Origin: Aphelenchoides besseyi | Lineage: Eukaryota; Nematoda; Chromadorea; Rhabditida; Aphelenchoididae | Length of the DNA: 64,000 nucleotides | NCBI GenBank assembly: GCA_024699855.1 | Contig: JAMPIQ010000001.1 | Span: forward strand, 16,306,001-16,370,000 | Reading direction: 5' to 3' | In this document: one piece after another, positions 1-15,496 of the stretch | Layout: each line of letters begins with the position of its first letter | Numbering within the stretch: position 1 is the stretch's first letter | Notes under the pieces: generated by a model | What the model was told of the DNA's origin: nothing | The model's database searches: none | What the model saw: the letters and a program-made list of their open reading frames with translations, nothing else | Position numbers and translations under genes: made by a program

Positions 1-2
1 TT

Positions 3-1022
3 CGTAAATACAACTCCGCTAACAGTTTCGCCGCTTTCAATGTTAAGATGCGATCTTTTGTAACTCGTGGACCATATTGCTTCTCAATTCAAGGCCAAAT
101 CTGTTACGAGATCGATGAAAGTGTAAGCGCAGCAGCTGATCGAAAATACGGCCAATTGTTCTTCTCGGATCCAACAGAAGCAGTTGAAAAAAGAATGAAC
201 ACGACTAACGGAACTAAAAAGGAACTAATGGAATTGTTGGACAAGTGGATTCGCGATCATAATCCACACGCCAAAATGCACATGATGATGAATGAGTTGA
301 TGAAAGAAGAGGAAGACGCCGGTCGACCAGTTGAAAACGTCATGATGGCATTCAAAATGCGTCCCGGATACGATTCCAATCGTTTCAATGAACCAACTGT
401 CGACGAAATTGGCGCTGTGTTTACAACTGATGCATCAGGAGATATTCCTGAAATGTCTTTAGTTGTGCAATTGAAAAACGAACCAACTCCGCGAAGAATA
501 AGTTCATTAAGTGCATTCGCAACTGCTTGGTTGTATCCGCTGTTCTTTCCCAAAGGTACACTTGGTTGGTCTGTTGACATGATCAAACAAAACACAAACA
601 AACAAACCCGACTAACTCGTGCGGAATTCCACAGTTACCGATTGGCAATTCGAAAACACTCAAATAGTCGAATTCACTACGGTAAAAAGTTGTTCCAGCA
701 GTTTGTTGTCGATTCGTATGTTCAAGTTGAAAGTGATCGAATGCGATGGATTCAACAAAACCAAAAGCAATTGAAGACCATGCACTACCACGAACTTCAC
801 GCAAGTTTGAGTAGACTCGGACAACGATTGGATCGAGACATTGGAAGAATCCACGTTTTGCCATCGACGCACTTTGGACCACCCCGCTTCATGCGAGAGA
901 ACTATCAGGACGCCATGGCCATCGTTCTCAACAACGGCAAACCAGATCTGTTTATTACCATGACGTGTGATGCGATGTGGCCAGATATTGTGGAAACAAT
1001 AAACGAATCTCTTTGTATGTAG
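3..1022 (+). mobile_element. Helitron Rep N-terminal fragment, truncated at both ends
   Basis: This is part of the Helitron_like_N (Rep/helicase) region of a rolling-circle transposon. The frame is already open at the window edge, so the 5' part lies outside. The C-terminal part carries the family signature: PPRFMRENYQDAMAIV, then GKPDLFITMTCDAMWPDIV, which is the entry into Rep motif 1. The frame then changes to unrelated residues and stops at a TAG (NESLCM) before the HxH metal-binding motif, the catalytic tyrosines and the helicase domain. It therefore cannot encode a working Rep/helicase. Whether the break is a genuine truncation or an assembly junction cannot be told here. Identification rests on recognising the family motifs. 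Confidence 0.85.
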
Positions 1023-2391
1023 CCTATGAGTCGCATGTTCTAAGCAAATTAGGTGCACGAGTTTACGCGTCAAATGAATCACTAAGACGGATGTACCAAG
1101 GAAGGAAAACCGATTATCGCTTAGTTTATGGCTTCTATTCCTATGATTTTGTGATATCTTTGGAACTCTTTAAGTTATCAGTCGGACTATTTGTCTTCTT
1201 TCTTCTCGACAATCAACGATCTTAACTGAAGATCAGTTGATTGGAGAAAAGGAGTGAAATGTTAGACAATTGCAACAATGGTAGTTTGAGTGTGACTCAT
1301 TGAGATAAGATTGAGCTTACAAATTTAATGATCGTGCGTAGACGTCACCTTGTTAAATACCTTGAGTGGTCCAAATGAACAAGTGTATTTGATCTCATAG
1401 CCATCGAACAATCTTTACAGTAAACTAGAAGAATTTCGGTGTTTGAAGAGATTTGTTTCTCATAACTTTGTGTTTTTCATTATTGAGATTGGCCACAGAG
1501 TTTGCTTAACTGAACTTTGATCAGCCAATCGACGGTACTACTGCATTTGGGAATTTGACCTGAAGTCAACAGTTCCGTAGCTGTTGACATCATGGTGGAT
1601 GTGATTTTTTTTTTAACGCCATCAATCTCTTTGTTCAGATTCAAACTTGAACAGCACCCGAGAAAATGTCTAAAGATAAAGAAATAATACGCAGGTCGTA
1701 AATGATATCGTGATCTATTGTCTACCGAGAGATTTCCATCCCCTTTCCGCTGTCTGATGCATATTTGACCGCGGGTACCGCCTTTTGCAAGTTCCATGTT
1801 CTCATTCGAGTAGCATATAAACCGTGGAAATGAGTCCAAACAGTCACTTCATCCTCTCATTCCTTCCCATTCCTCTGCTCTTCTCCTCGCTGGTCAATCA
1901 GCGCGCTAATCCACGTTTACTGTTCAGTTCTCAACTAGTAAGCGGGAGTAGCGCGTGGAATGACCAAACGGTTCAACCGAAGAGCAAATTTCTAGTCCAA
2001 CTACTCGGATCGTTCGACCGTTCCGTTGTCATTTTTTGATTAGCTCTTAGTTTTGTGTGAGTAATCGGAGATGACAACGGTAATGGAATGACGATTATTA
2101 TTTTTCTTGTCCGTCTGTGATGGAATGCAAATGTAGTGATAGAAATATGTTGACACTAAACTTTGATTTCTGTTATATCAAATAGAATTTATTCTGCGCG
2201 GTTCATAATGTGAAGGTGATGCTAGTTGTTATGTAAACGACTATTTAGCATAAAAAAGTTTTGCAAATTGATCAAAGTTTTGCATATAAAAGTTGACGTC
2301 GTGTTTCGATTTGTTCCAAATTGTCACTCGAGCTCTTTTCTCAGTTTGCAAAAGGTGACTTCTTTTCTTTGACTCTGCTTCTCTTCTCCCA
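1023..2391. other. Intergenic stretch, no gene recognised
   Basis: Between the Helitron fragment and the first host gene I see only short open frames without splice context or family motifs on either strand. No RNA gene and no recognisable terminal inverted repeat of the Helitron (5'-TC, 3'-hairpin-CTRR) was spotted. Confidence 0.5.
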
Positions 2392-4187
2392 ATGACACTT
2401 CCTGGCTTCTGGTGGTCTTTGGCTCTAATTGCAATCCTCGGATCGATGGTCTTGGTCACCAACTCCAACACAAGCACGTGTGGCGTTCAGACGTCGGACA
2501 ACAAGACGTGAGTTCTCATTTGAAGTCGCCCATCTGAATCCGTATTTTTCAGCGTTCTTTCCGGAGATTGCAAGAAGCTTGTCACAGTTGGCACGAACAG
2601 ACAAGAACTGGTCCTGGACTTTGTCTCGCTTGCTACCGGTACCGACAGTATTGACGAAAAGTTGGTCGATTGAGGTTAACGGATTAACTTGTCGTTGTTT
2701 TTACAGGTTCGATTTGATGCTCGGAAAGTGCTCGATTCCAATGAAGTTCAAGTACTCAACTGGTGATTCTATTCTTTACGTCGGTGAGTTTTATTCTTTT
2801 GCAATTCTTTAAAATAACAGATGCCAATTCATTGGATCTTCCGGTCCATGCCCAAGTAAACGGGCAAGACATAACATTCGTTGACTCAACCGGAGATACC
2901 ACATTAGTCAATTGCGATACCACCAAGAGCATCTTCACGGCCGGTTCAGGAGACAAACTGGAAGTCGCGGTGCAAATCAAACCACAAAAACCCGGCTTGA
3001 AAGGAATCGGAAAGCTCAAGCTGACGATCGTATGTTTCGACTATTGGGTACTCAATATCTGGAGATTTAGGACGCTCCGTTGGCGCAGAAACAAGAAGAA
3101 CCCTCGAAGTGGACGACGGGCGTGATTGTGGGAATTGTTGTTGTTGTGGTGTGAGTTCATGACTTCCGTCTGAACTTCAACATTTCAATTTCAGTGTTCT
3201 TTGCCTCAGCTTCAGCTCTTCAATCGGTTCATCCGTTTTCTTCGGTTACAAACATCGTCATGCCCGTGTTGCCGAAGCTCAAAAAGGTCGTCTCCCGCAG
3301 TCGGTCGTGCATCCATCAGTTACGAACCGGGCAGCACCGAGTCAAACACAGACCAAAGCAATAACTGTTGTCAACACGGACCAAGTTCCAACTGTGGTTC
3401 GTTGACATGAACTGCGCAAATGACCTTTCATTTGCAGGCTGCGAAAAAAGAACTTTCGGCGAATTCTATAATGGCGCAAATCAAAGCGGGCTTTATCAAG
3501 GATCCAGAGGTTTCGATGCAAGAACGTGCGGCAAGAAAGGAACAGGAGAAGAAGCAGGCCGAGGAGAATGCGCAAAAAAGTTTCCGTGAAAAGACCAGAT
3601 CTGTGCGTGCTCTCTTTGCGTTGCGAAAAAAGAATTCGACTCCTCGACCAAAACTTGCCGATGAAATCACCGCTAAATCGAATTCCAGTGAGGACGAAGA
3701 ACCGCGAAACAAATCTCAAGAAAAATCTGCTGACAAACCAAGGGAGAATACACCAGAAGAGCACACTGCTGAGGACTATCCAGATGAACCAGCTGAAAAA
3801 CCAGTTGAGAAGCAGACCGGAGAAAAAGAAGTTTCGAATCATTTAAAACAAAAAAAGAGCTCTACAAACAAGAAGGGTTCTTCGAGCAAGAAGATCCATA
3901 CTGTGAGTTGCGACGAACATCAGAAGCTGATTTCTTACTTTCAGGACGCGGTACCAGCAACAAAGAAGAAAAGCTTGGACGAGATGAACGTGAGTTTTTA
4001 TCAAAGTGACTGCTTCACTTCACACGATTTGTTTTCAGACGAAGGAACGCGATCTTCTTACAACTCGTGATTCTGAGACAACTCAACAAGTTAGTTTACC
4101 GATCGGCACTCACTTCTCAACACCTTTCAGAGCACTGATGTCACTCAACGTTCGTTGTCTCAGGATCACGTGAAGACCAAGAAGTAA
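2392..4187 (+). CDS. Type I membrane protein with charged cytoplasmic tail, family unknown
   Basis: I do not recognise the family. Nine exons splice in frame through introns of about 40-48 nt. The product begins with a hydrophobic signal segment (about residues 5-25, WWSLALIAILGSMVLV). A cysteine-containing ectodomain of about 140 residues follows, rich in beta-type sequence and with several N-x-T sites. A transmembrane helix (TTGVIVGIVVVVVVLCLSF) is next. The long tail is highly charged and low in complexity, dominated by Lys, Glu, Ser and Pro (for example repeated EKP/ENA stretches). It ends KTKK and is followed by a polyadenylation signal at 4231. The start is the first ATG before the signal segment. 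The layout suggests a cell-surface or ER protein; the tail could be a cytoskeletal or sorting platform, which is inference only. Confidence 0.8.
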
Positions 4188-4708
4188 ACCCTTATCCTCG
4201 TTTTTCTTTTTTGTTGGTCTTGGTACCCCAAATAAACATGTTCCGATCATTTCATGGGCTTCTTTTTTCTCTAGGTCTATGATGTCAACCAAAAATGTTG
4301 ACCAAAGATTTGAACATCAATACGTGGGTAACAAAATTGTTTGCAACATTGAAGTGTTTAAAAGAATTTAAATTCGAAGAAAACTAATCGCACTTCGTCC
4401 TCCGAAGTCCAATCAAAACCTTAAAGTGATCTGAAAGCATTTACTGCTCATAGATTTCATTGGCTTTGAGCTCGAACCAATCGTCCACTTGACATCGTTA
4501 GTCCAAACACGTGGAACCCGAAGCGAAAAAATTGGCGGCAAAATTCTCCACCTTCCGATTCATTCATTTGCGGCGTCTGAATTGTCGGTTTACGAAACTT
4601 TTTTTTCGATTGTATTTGTTATCAAAGATTTTTGCGTTTAGCATCGAGCAGCCAACGTTCTCATGATCTGAGCTTATTTGCGTCCACTTTCAGGTCTGCA
4701 TATTAAAG
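4188..4708. other. Intergenic region with ndc-80 promoter
   Basis: Holds the 3' end of the preceding membrane-protein gene (AATAAA at 4231-4236) and the upstream region of the NDC80 gene. No coding frame was recognised. Confidence 0.6.
4535..4542 (-). promoter_or_regulatory. Candidate E2F/DP site upstream of ndc-80
   Basis: The plus-strand GCGGCAAA reads TTTGCCGC on the other strand, a full match to the E2F consensus TTTSSCGC. It lies about 170 bp upstream of the NDC80 start codon. Kinetochore genes are commonly cell-cycle regulated, so the position is sensible, but an 8-mer match alone is weak. Confidence 0.3.
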
Positions 4709-6955
4709 ATGATGCCGCATCGTTCGACCGGTTTGAGCAATCGATTCTCAAATGTTCCGTAGGTTTCGATCGTTCTTCTTTGACACTTGTTTACAGTGTC
4801 GATTGGCAACGATATTCGGTAGCAGCACCGGGTACCGCTCAGAAGCAACGAATGGCCCCCAAACGAGTTGAAAAGACGGAAACCGAACGAACCGCTCGCC
4901 ATCTTCACGATTATTTTCAAGCAGAATGCGTGCCTTTTGATACAAAGTATCTTTTACCGAGAAACCCTCCAACACAAACCGAATTCAAAAAGTGGTTCGA
5001 GTATCTGATGAAGAAAGTGGATCCGGATTTGTCGTTTCCCGAAGTGGACAGAAGTGGCAAACCGATTAAGTTCTTTGATTATGCCGAAGAAGTTTGTGTT
5101 TTTGATTGAGATCTTGCAACGATTCGGTTTAGGTATCTACTTTTCTGGCCACACTTGGTTGTCCCTATAAGGTTACAGTGAACGACGTGATTTCGTTTAA
5201 TACTCCGGTCAATTGGCCAAAATTTTTGATGGTCTTAGATTGGTTGCGTCAATTGGTTTCTGTAGGTTTCTTGTACCAACTTGTCAATTTGGTTTGTTTT
5301 TTAGGATTGTGTCGAAGAACAACCTCGAGACGAACGACAAGAAGTGAGTTTCTTCGACATTCAGATTGACTCCTGAAATCCCTAGATTTTGTTGAAATAC
5401 TCCATCGAGACCTACAGAATGCACAAATATAAAGGAGTTACCGACTATACGGAAGCACGCGAAGCAATTCGAGAGTTGGTTATTGGTGGCGAAGATGCAA
5501 ATGAATTTGCGCAATTGAACGCCGATTTGAAGCAGGAAGAAGTCGAATTGGATGCCAAAATCCAAGACGTAAGTTCATTCATTTAATTCATTCGATGATC
5601 AACTCTCAGGAGGTACGTGCAATCGAGGATCTGAACAACGAAATCGGACAGTACGTGCGCGAAGCCAAAGATTTGGAGAACAAGAGTGCCAATGCTCAAC
5701 TTGAAATCAATCGATTGACATCAATGGAGGTGAGATCGACATTGTTTCCGCTTTTTCATTAGACGTTTAGACGGAAGTAAACAAGGAAATCGAAATCTTA
5801 AAACAAAACTACGAACGTTTACAACACCAGTTTGAGGATCTGCAAAAACAAGAAGCCACTCAAACGATGACCGCCGAAGAAGCTCAAGATTTGAAGCGTC
5901 GGCGTATTGAAGTTTGTTTTCCACGTAGAACATATTAATCTCTATTTTTAGCTTCGTGATCAGGTGAAAGAGAAGGACGCAAAGATCAAGCAGTTAAACG
6001 CGAAACAAGTCGAAGTGAGCAAAGAATTCAGCGTGTTAGCAACACAAGTGAGTTCGATTCACCACCTTCTTTTCAAACTCAATCGGACTTCAGAAAACAA
6101 ACGAGTATCGAAAACTGTGCTCAATGATCGCACCACACGCAGTGATGTTGAATGCTCAGACAGAGTTTCGTAACTTCGAATCGGCGCTGTTTGGTGGATC
6201 GGCTCAAGCGGATGCCATTCGTGTTGACAATTTAGGCAACGAAACAATCGGCACATTTCGGGCGTTGTTGGAAAAAATGCGCAGCCAAATTCAATGTCAA
6301 CATCGTAAAATGCATGATCAGCATTTGGACGCACAACTTCATGCTGAAGAGTCCGAAGTGGAGCAAATTGAGCAGGAAATGATTCAAGTTTGTCGATTCA
6401 ACAGTCGTTTTCATTGAATGAATTTGTAGGCAGAAGAACGACACGCTCTGGAGGTCGAGCAGAAGAGAGCGGAGATTGTGGAGGCCGAGAAAGAAGTCAA
6501 AAAACTGGAGGTCGATTGCGAACAAGCGAAACAATACGCTGCTGAAGCGGCTGGTCGTTGTTTCGAAGCCGATGCACGATTGTTGGAGCAACAGAAGGTG
6601 TTGAAAGAACTCGACGAGCAACAGAGCGCAGCGGTACGGGATGAACTTCAATTGACTCAGGAATTCCTCGACGAGTGTGTTACAATCACTAGCAAAGTTG
6701 CTTCGGCAAACGTGAGTTTGCAACTTAAAGATCGAAGCTCACTTTGTTATTCAGGAAGAAAACCAACTGCTGTTGGCTCAGAAGAAAATGCTCGAAGAAG
6801 CTTTGGAGAAGGGACTAGCGAAATTGGATCGTTTACACGAAGACACTAAAGCAATCGCCGGCCCGATCATCGAACGACACCATCGGCTGATGGCACGAAG
6901 AAACGAACCGGTCGAGAGTATTTTCGATTATGATGATCCACCGGAAGACGATTAA
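4709..6955 (+). CDS. ndc-80: Kinetochore protein NDC80/HEC1
   Basis: Subunit of the Ndc80 complex that couples kinetochores to spindle microtubules. The N-terminal calponin-homology domain is clear: EFKKWFEYLMKKVDPDLSF, then VSTFLATLGCPYKVTVNDV, then WPKFLMVLDWLRQLVS, the ordered family blocks. It is preceded by a short basic tail (MMPHRSTGLSNR) of the kind phosphorylated by Aurora B. The remainder, from about residue 190, is coiled coil rich in Glu, Lys, Gln and Leu. Total length is roughly 600 residues over about ten exons, normal for the family. The start was chosen because splicing the small intron after FSNV restores the frame into the CH domain. The stop is TAA after DDPPEDD, with AATAAA at 6993. 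Family identity is firm; individual coiled-coil exon borders are hand-made. Confidence 0.93.
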
Positions 6956-7224
6956 TTCTAATTGAGTGTTAAGATTATGTGTATAATGGAGCAATAAACA
7001 CAAAGTATTCAACCATCTAGTTGACTTTCTTAACCTCAATTGCTAGCAATCTTGGTAGTTGGCATTCGGATATCCGAAACTATTGATTTGGCTGCCAAGT
7101 GCTAAGTTTCTGTCTAGATATTTTTGACCATAAAAATTGTGAATTCTGAATAAGAAGCAAACAGTTTCCAATTTCGTGTTTGAAGTTCTCGAAGATTTCC
7201 ACTAATTTTTTGGTGATCTTTAAA

Positions 7225-7743
<519 letters not shown>

Positions 7744-7950
7744 TTTGTTTTTGGATTGTTAGGTTCTTGTAAATAAACCGGCGGGTTGAATAAACTTGTT
7801 GACAGATTGAAAATTCCAGTGGGCTAATTACAAAATGGGCAACGCCCACGAACGGCGAACTTTATGCGAGGACATTTGTTCAAACAAAGAAGTTCCATTA
7901 GATGATTTAACGTGCTTGTTAAACCCCCGATTTCATTTTGTAAAGAGTCG

Positions 7951-9145
7951 ATGGTCACGATTCGCCTGCTTCTGTTCCTGCCACTGATCGGTTGGGCACG
8001 AAATGTTCCATTTGACGATAAGGGACTTCCAGTCGACGATCAAGAGGAGCAACAAGACGATGACGAGCCGGAAGACCACCTTTCGATCTATCAAATCAAC
8101 AGTCGTTTTCGAACGGACGAGATTGTTTACGGTGATATACGTGAGTTGGTGGCTGTTTTTCAATTGACCAATTGATTTAGTGTTAACAGCGGAGCAAAAA
8201 CAAGATATTCAAAAAAATGGCTGGGGTGTTCACAGAGCGATTGCGAAGAAGCACGGAAGAAACCGATGGCCAAGCAACATCGTGCCTTATGAATTATCTA
8301 ATCGGTTCTCTTCATCTGAGTAGGTACTCGCCACAGGATTCTGATCATTTCGGTTATAGAAAAGCAATAATCAAGAACGCACTTTCGAATCTTCAATCTC
8401 AAACGTGTTTCAAATTCCCAAAACGTAATGGTCACAAAGACTACGTGTACGTTGATAAGAAAGACGGGTGTTACAGTGTTGTTGGTCGTCAAGGTATTCA
8501 AGAGATGGTTGGAAAATTGAAACAAACTATTTCAGGTGGCCGACAACTAATGAGTTTGGGTAATGGTTGTATAATACAAGGTACCGTTCAGCATGAATTT
8601 TTACACGCACTCGGCATTCAGCATGAACATCAACGTCCCGACCGAGACAAGTACATCAGGGTGTTGTACAAGAACTTGGAATCTGGAATGAAACGTGAGT
8701 GTCAATGCTTTTGAATTCTTATTTTCGAATTTCAGCGCAAGTCGAAAAGATTCCCGCATCTCAAGTCGATCTTCACGGAATCAAATACGACTACAAAAGT
8801 GTTGGTTTAATGGTGTTAATGGTGATTTAGTTGTTTCGTTGCAGATCATGCACTACGATGGTCATGCCTTCGGAAGACAAAAACCTGATGGTCGTTTACT
8901 CAATACGTTGGTCCCATTGCAGGTATTTGAAACCAACCGTTTTATTGATCTTTGGTTTATAGAAGGGAGTCAAATTGCGAGATAACCAAAGGCTCACGAG
9001 TAGCGATTTGAAGCGTTTGAGAATTTTGGGAAATTGCAATGGTGGTGAGTACTCTGCTAGTCCTCAGATTTTCAGTTTCTTTTTAGGGAAAATCAAAAAA
9101 TCGAAAAAGAAGAAGAAACGAGGTCGTGGTCGACGCCGTGGTTAA
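7951..9145 (+). CDS. Astacin-family zinc metalloprotease with basic C-terminal tail
   Basis: Secreted zinc endopeptidase of the astacin (nematode NAS) type. There is a signal peptide (MVTIRLLLFLPLIGWA) and an acidic Asp/Glu-rich propeptide, then the catalytic domain. The zinc site HEFLHALGIQHEHQRPDR fits HExxHxxGxxH and carries the three zinc His and the catalytic Glu. The Met-turn is IMHYDGHAF. Splicing out an in-frame, stop-free 42-nt intron (8494-8535) is needed to give VGRQGGRQLMSLGNGC, the conserved family block. No EGF or CUB domain follows. Instead the protein ends in a Lys/Arg tail (SKKKKKRGRGRRRG). Length is about 300 residues. AATAAA is at 9160, and the gene converges on the PKC gene. 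Confidence 0.92.
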
Positions 9146-9381
9146 ACTCTTCGTTGTCGAATAAAAATTCTCAATTGTGATTATTGAAAGTTTTTATTAT
9201 CTAATTACCCTAAGAAAGTTCAAAAGACTAATAAGCTGCAGAAGGAGAAAACCGGATAGAAAAATATCTTCAGAAAAGAATATCCATTGGGAGTGTACAA
9301 AAATATGTTCAACCTCAGAATTTGGAATATGGCAATAGTGGAAAAATGGGGATCTAAATGAAACCGGATATGCAAAGTGAG

Positions 9382-12423
<3,042 letters not shown>

Positions 12424-13296
12424 CGCTATTGAGATTGAAGAGTAGAAAGAAAGTAACCTGCCAAATTGTCCATTGAAATGGCTTTTGGGAAAACAAGTTT
12501 CGCAGACGGGAAAGTTTGATTAATTTGTTTTTGAGAAAACTTACAGTCGACAATTCGAAAGCTCTCGAATTGCGTGGAAAGTTTAAGCGCGAAAACCGTC
12601 TTTTTTTCCACTTTGATCCCCAATTCGCAAAAGAGCGTCGAACCGGTCAAAACGCGCAATTGAAACGCAAAACCGTTGGGGTCATGGCTTCAAATTCGCG
12701 GGCGTTTCCTGTAGGTTGGCTGCAAAGTCGTGGAGGAATTGAAATCGATAACGAAAAACGTTTCAAATTTCATTTCCAACTCCCACAGATGGCAACTTAG
12801 TAATCGAAGCCGAAATTACAATATGAAACTTCTGTTTGACTCGGGAGCCCAATAGTGAAAGAAAGCGTTTTGAGATACGCGCATCCTCACACGTACTGGG
12901 CTTCAGCGGACACAGAAATTCACACACAAATTTGAATAATTAGAACACAAAGTTTGCCACCTCTTTCAGTTGCCCTATTTATACCCTCGTTTATTTCAAA
13001 CGCCCACTGAGTCCGATTAGTGAGCCGAAGAAACAAGTTTGTGTCCCAAAAACAGCAACTCAAAGGCGATTTCCCAATTATTGATTGGTTCCAGAGACTC
13101 ATTGGGCTTAGCCGGTCGAGAGCCGCTTATAGCGCAAAAGATCACAACGACGAGAGTTCGAGCGAATTGCGAAATTCTGAGCCGTTTGGGATTGCGCGGC
13201 GCTGATAAAGCGATTAAAGTGAGGAGGCGAGCATCTCAATAACCAAAATTACGCAAAACTGATGACCTTTGAACACACAAACGCGTTGAAACAAAC

Positions 13297-13521
13297 CTCC
13301 GAAGCCTCTCCACCACGACGCAGAAATCCCGTTTTCTTCGCGTCGACGATCGTTGGAGTGATCGGCGCGGATCGAATCGCCGACGTCGGACGTTGTTCGC
13401 TCGTCGGTTCGTCGCCGGTGGTCAAACTACGCGTCACGGCGCCGAACGTGCGCACGAATCGCCGTTTCGCTCCCTCACTATTCTTTCCTTGGCCATTGCG
13501 TCGAAACGTTTCCAAAACCAT
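13297..13521 (-). CDS. Candidate alternative first exon (75 codons), unproven
   Basis: An ATG-initiated frame of exactly 75 codons ends at a GT donor (GAG|GTTTGT). Its sequence is protein-like: basic at the start, then a Thr/Ser/Pro stretch (SLTTGDEPTSEQRPTSAIR, APITPTIVDAKK). This is unlike the Arg/Phe/Ser noise of the neighbouring frames. The opposite strand is also open here, so base composition is a serious alternative explanation. Donor phase 0 would match only the PKC exon that begins DIATKCKH, not the C2 start. It could be the first exon of a shorter tpa-1 isoform or of another transcript. Confidence 0.3.
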
Positions 13522-15479
13522 CGGGGGAATTCTAATTCGTGAGTTTTGAGCGAATCGGCGAAAACGCAATTTGCGCGGCAATCAAAAAGAAGTTCGTTTC
13601 TGTTGAGCGAACTCAAAGATTGAAGAGCGCGGAACGCTAAAAACGGTCACGTCGTTTTTGTTGTTTTAATCCAACGGAAAAAAACTTAAAAACCGTAAGA
13701 CCACAAGGTCGGCAATCGTCGCCGTCCGTTCGAATCAATCATCTTCCTTCTCCTCCGTGCGTCAACGCTTTTGTACGTGATGAACGAAATTGGAAAACGT
13801 TTTTGTTTTCGAAAAGCAAACTTTGACGGACGAGAAAGACTAACAAGTGAGTGATTAGTTATAATGCCGCAATGTCAATTTGATTCTCGACGGCATCAAA
13901 TTCTTTCTCGCTCATCAACTCGCTGACGCACGAAAACGTTTTTGAGGGGGAAGTTGACTGTTTTTTCATTAACAAAAAGACGCGAATTTGTGATTCTTTT
14001 CGAACTTGAGTTGGAGCTTCGAATTCGAATTTCGGAAATTCGGCTTCGTTCTGCTTCAACACAAAACCCATCCGTAGACTTACTGTCATTCGCAGCTCAC
14101 TCGTCTTCCGAAGAAAGAAAGCTCGCCTATCAATTCCCGTTCTTTGACGTCATTTCGATCACGTTTTTGCGCGCAATTCATTACGTTTCCGGGAGGACTT
14201 TTAAACCGCCCGGCGATTCGCTCGGATTTTGTTGACGCCAAAAAATGTAATTTTGGCCAATTTTTCTTGTCGACGTTTTGCGGTCGCTGAGAAAATTGGC
14301 ATCATGACTCAAAAGACGCCGGAAAATGTTTCAACGCGTGTGTTCTCACTAGTCAACAGTTTGCGAATGGGGCGACAAATTGGCGTGGAAGACGGCGGAT
14401 AATCGGGCGCCGGTTACTTTCGCGCAACAAACTTCACACGCAAATTAACAACAACAAAAAAGGTTGGGAAATCGAACGCAAAAACGAAATGCACGTTTTT
14501 GTTTCCCGCTTATTTTTTTCGACGAAAAATCCGCGTTTTTCGGTCTCTCGCAATTCTCTTCAAAAAACCTGTGCGCTTCGAAGAGCGGAAAAATTTTCGA
14601 GTCTTTTTGCATTGAAACGAAAGGCTGAAGAAAAAAAGAAAGCGAATTTACTTTTCGAAATGATAACTCCAAACTTGTTCTCTCCTCCCAAAAAACGCAG
14701 CCAAATTTTCGTGGTCATCGGACCGTAAATGGCGGTTCAGAAAACTTTCTCATGTTGACGAGGGAATTGTGTGCAAAACTGCGAAACCACTTGAAAAATC
14801 AGTGGGCGTCCGAGAGCCGCGAAAACAAGTGAGTTGAAAATTCAAAAGAGTCGAATTAAACCGCAGCCCCAAAAGTTTGTCCAAGTGATTTCCAACGTGA
14901 ACACCACCGTCGACGTCATTTTGATAAGAAACACCCGAGAACATGTGCGTGGGGAGGGAATCGTTGCGAATACACAAGAGTCGCCCAATTTTCGGAATTG
15001 ACCTACGAACTCGCCAAATCGCAGCCAATTTTCGAAATTGCGCCCAATTGATTTTGACAGAGTAATCTCTCGAATGGAAAGCGAAAGCAACTTCTTTTTT
15101 TCGCGTCTTCGACCGCCGCTCCACTAATTGCGCTTCTTTTTTGGCCAGAAACTTTGCGTCGTAAAAATAAGAGATTTGCGTCGTCGTCGGAAGTGCAAAT
15201 GAGATTCCTACGCTCTCGGGAACAATTAAGCGTAGAAAAAGATTTTCGAAAAAACGACCTTTGAGTCTGATTGCGTTGCGAATCCGCGCAAATGAGATTT
15301 GTGGCCGCAACACAATCGCGACGGAAATTTGCGTTTTGATTGAAAGGCGGGGACGGCGCTCGACGGCCAAATTTTGTCACAATCGTCGTTTCCGTTTTTT
15401 TCGAGCGAAAAGACGAAAACAAAAAGACGGTTTTTTAATTCGAATGCACGCATGCAGTAATCGCCGGGAGACGACTTAC

Positions 15480-15496
15480 CTCGTTGTTGACGGCAT
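15480..15496 (-). CDS. tpa-1: Candidate distal first exon of tpa-1 (MPSTT...)
   Basis: A 17-nt coding stretch from an ATG (MPSTTR) ends in a consensus donor, AG|GTAAGTC. Its phase matches the acceptor at about 12457, from which the frame stays open (LLSFYSSISIA) into the MGSLNDW start of the PKC model. This would give a PKC isoform with an alternative N-terminus across a 3-kb intron. The match of phase and splice sites is seen; the joining is inference. Confidence 0.3.
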
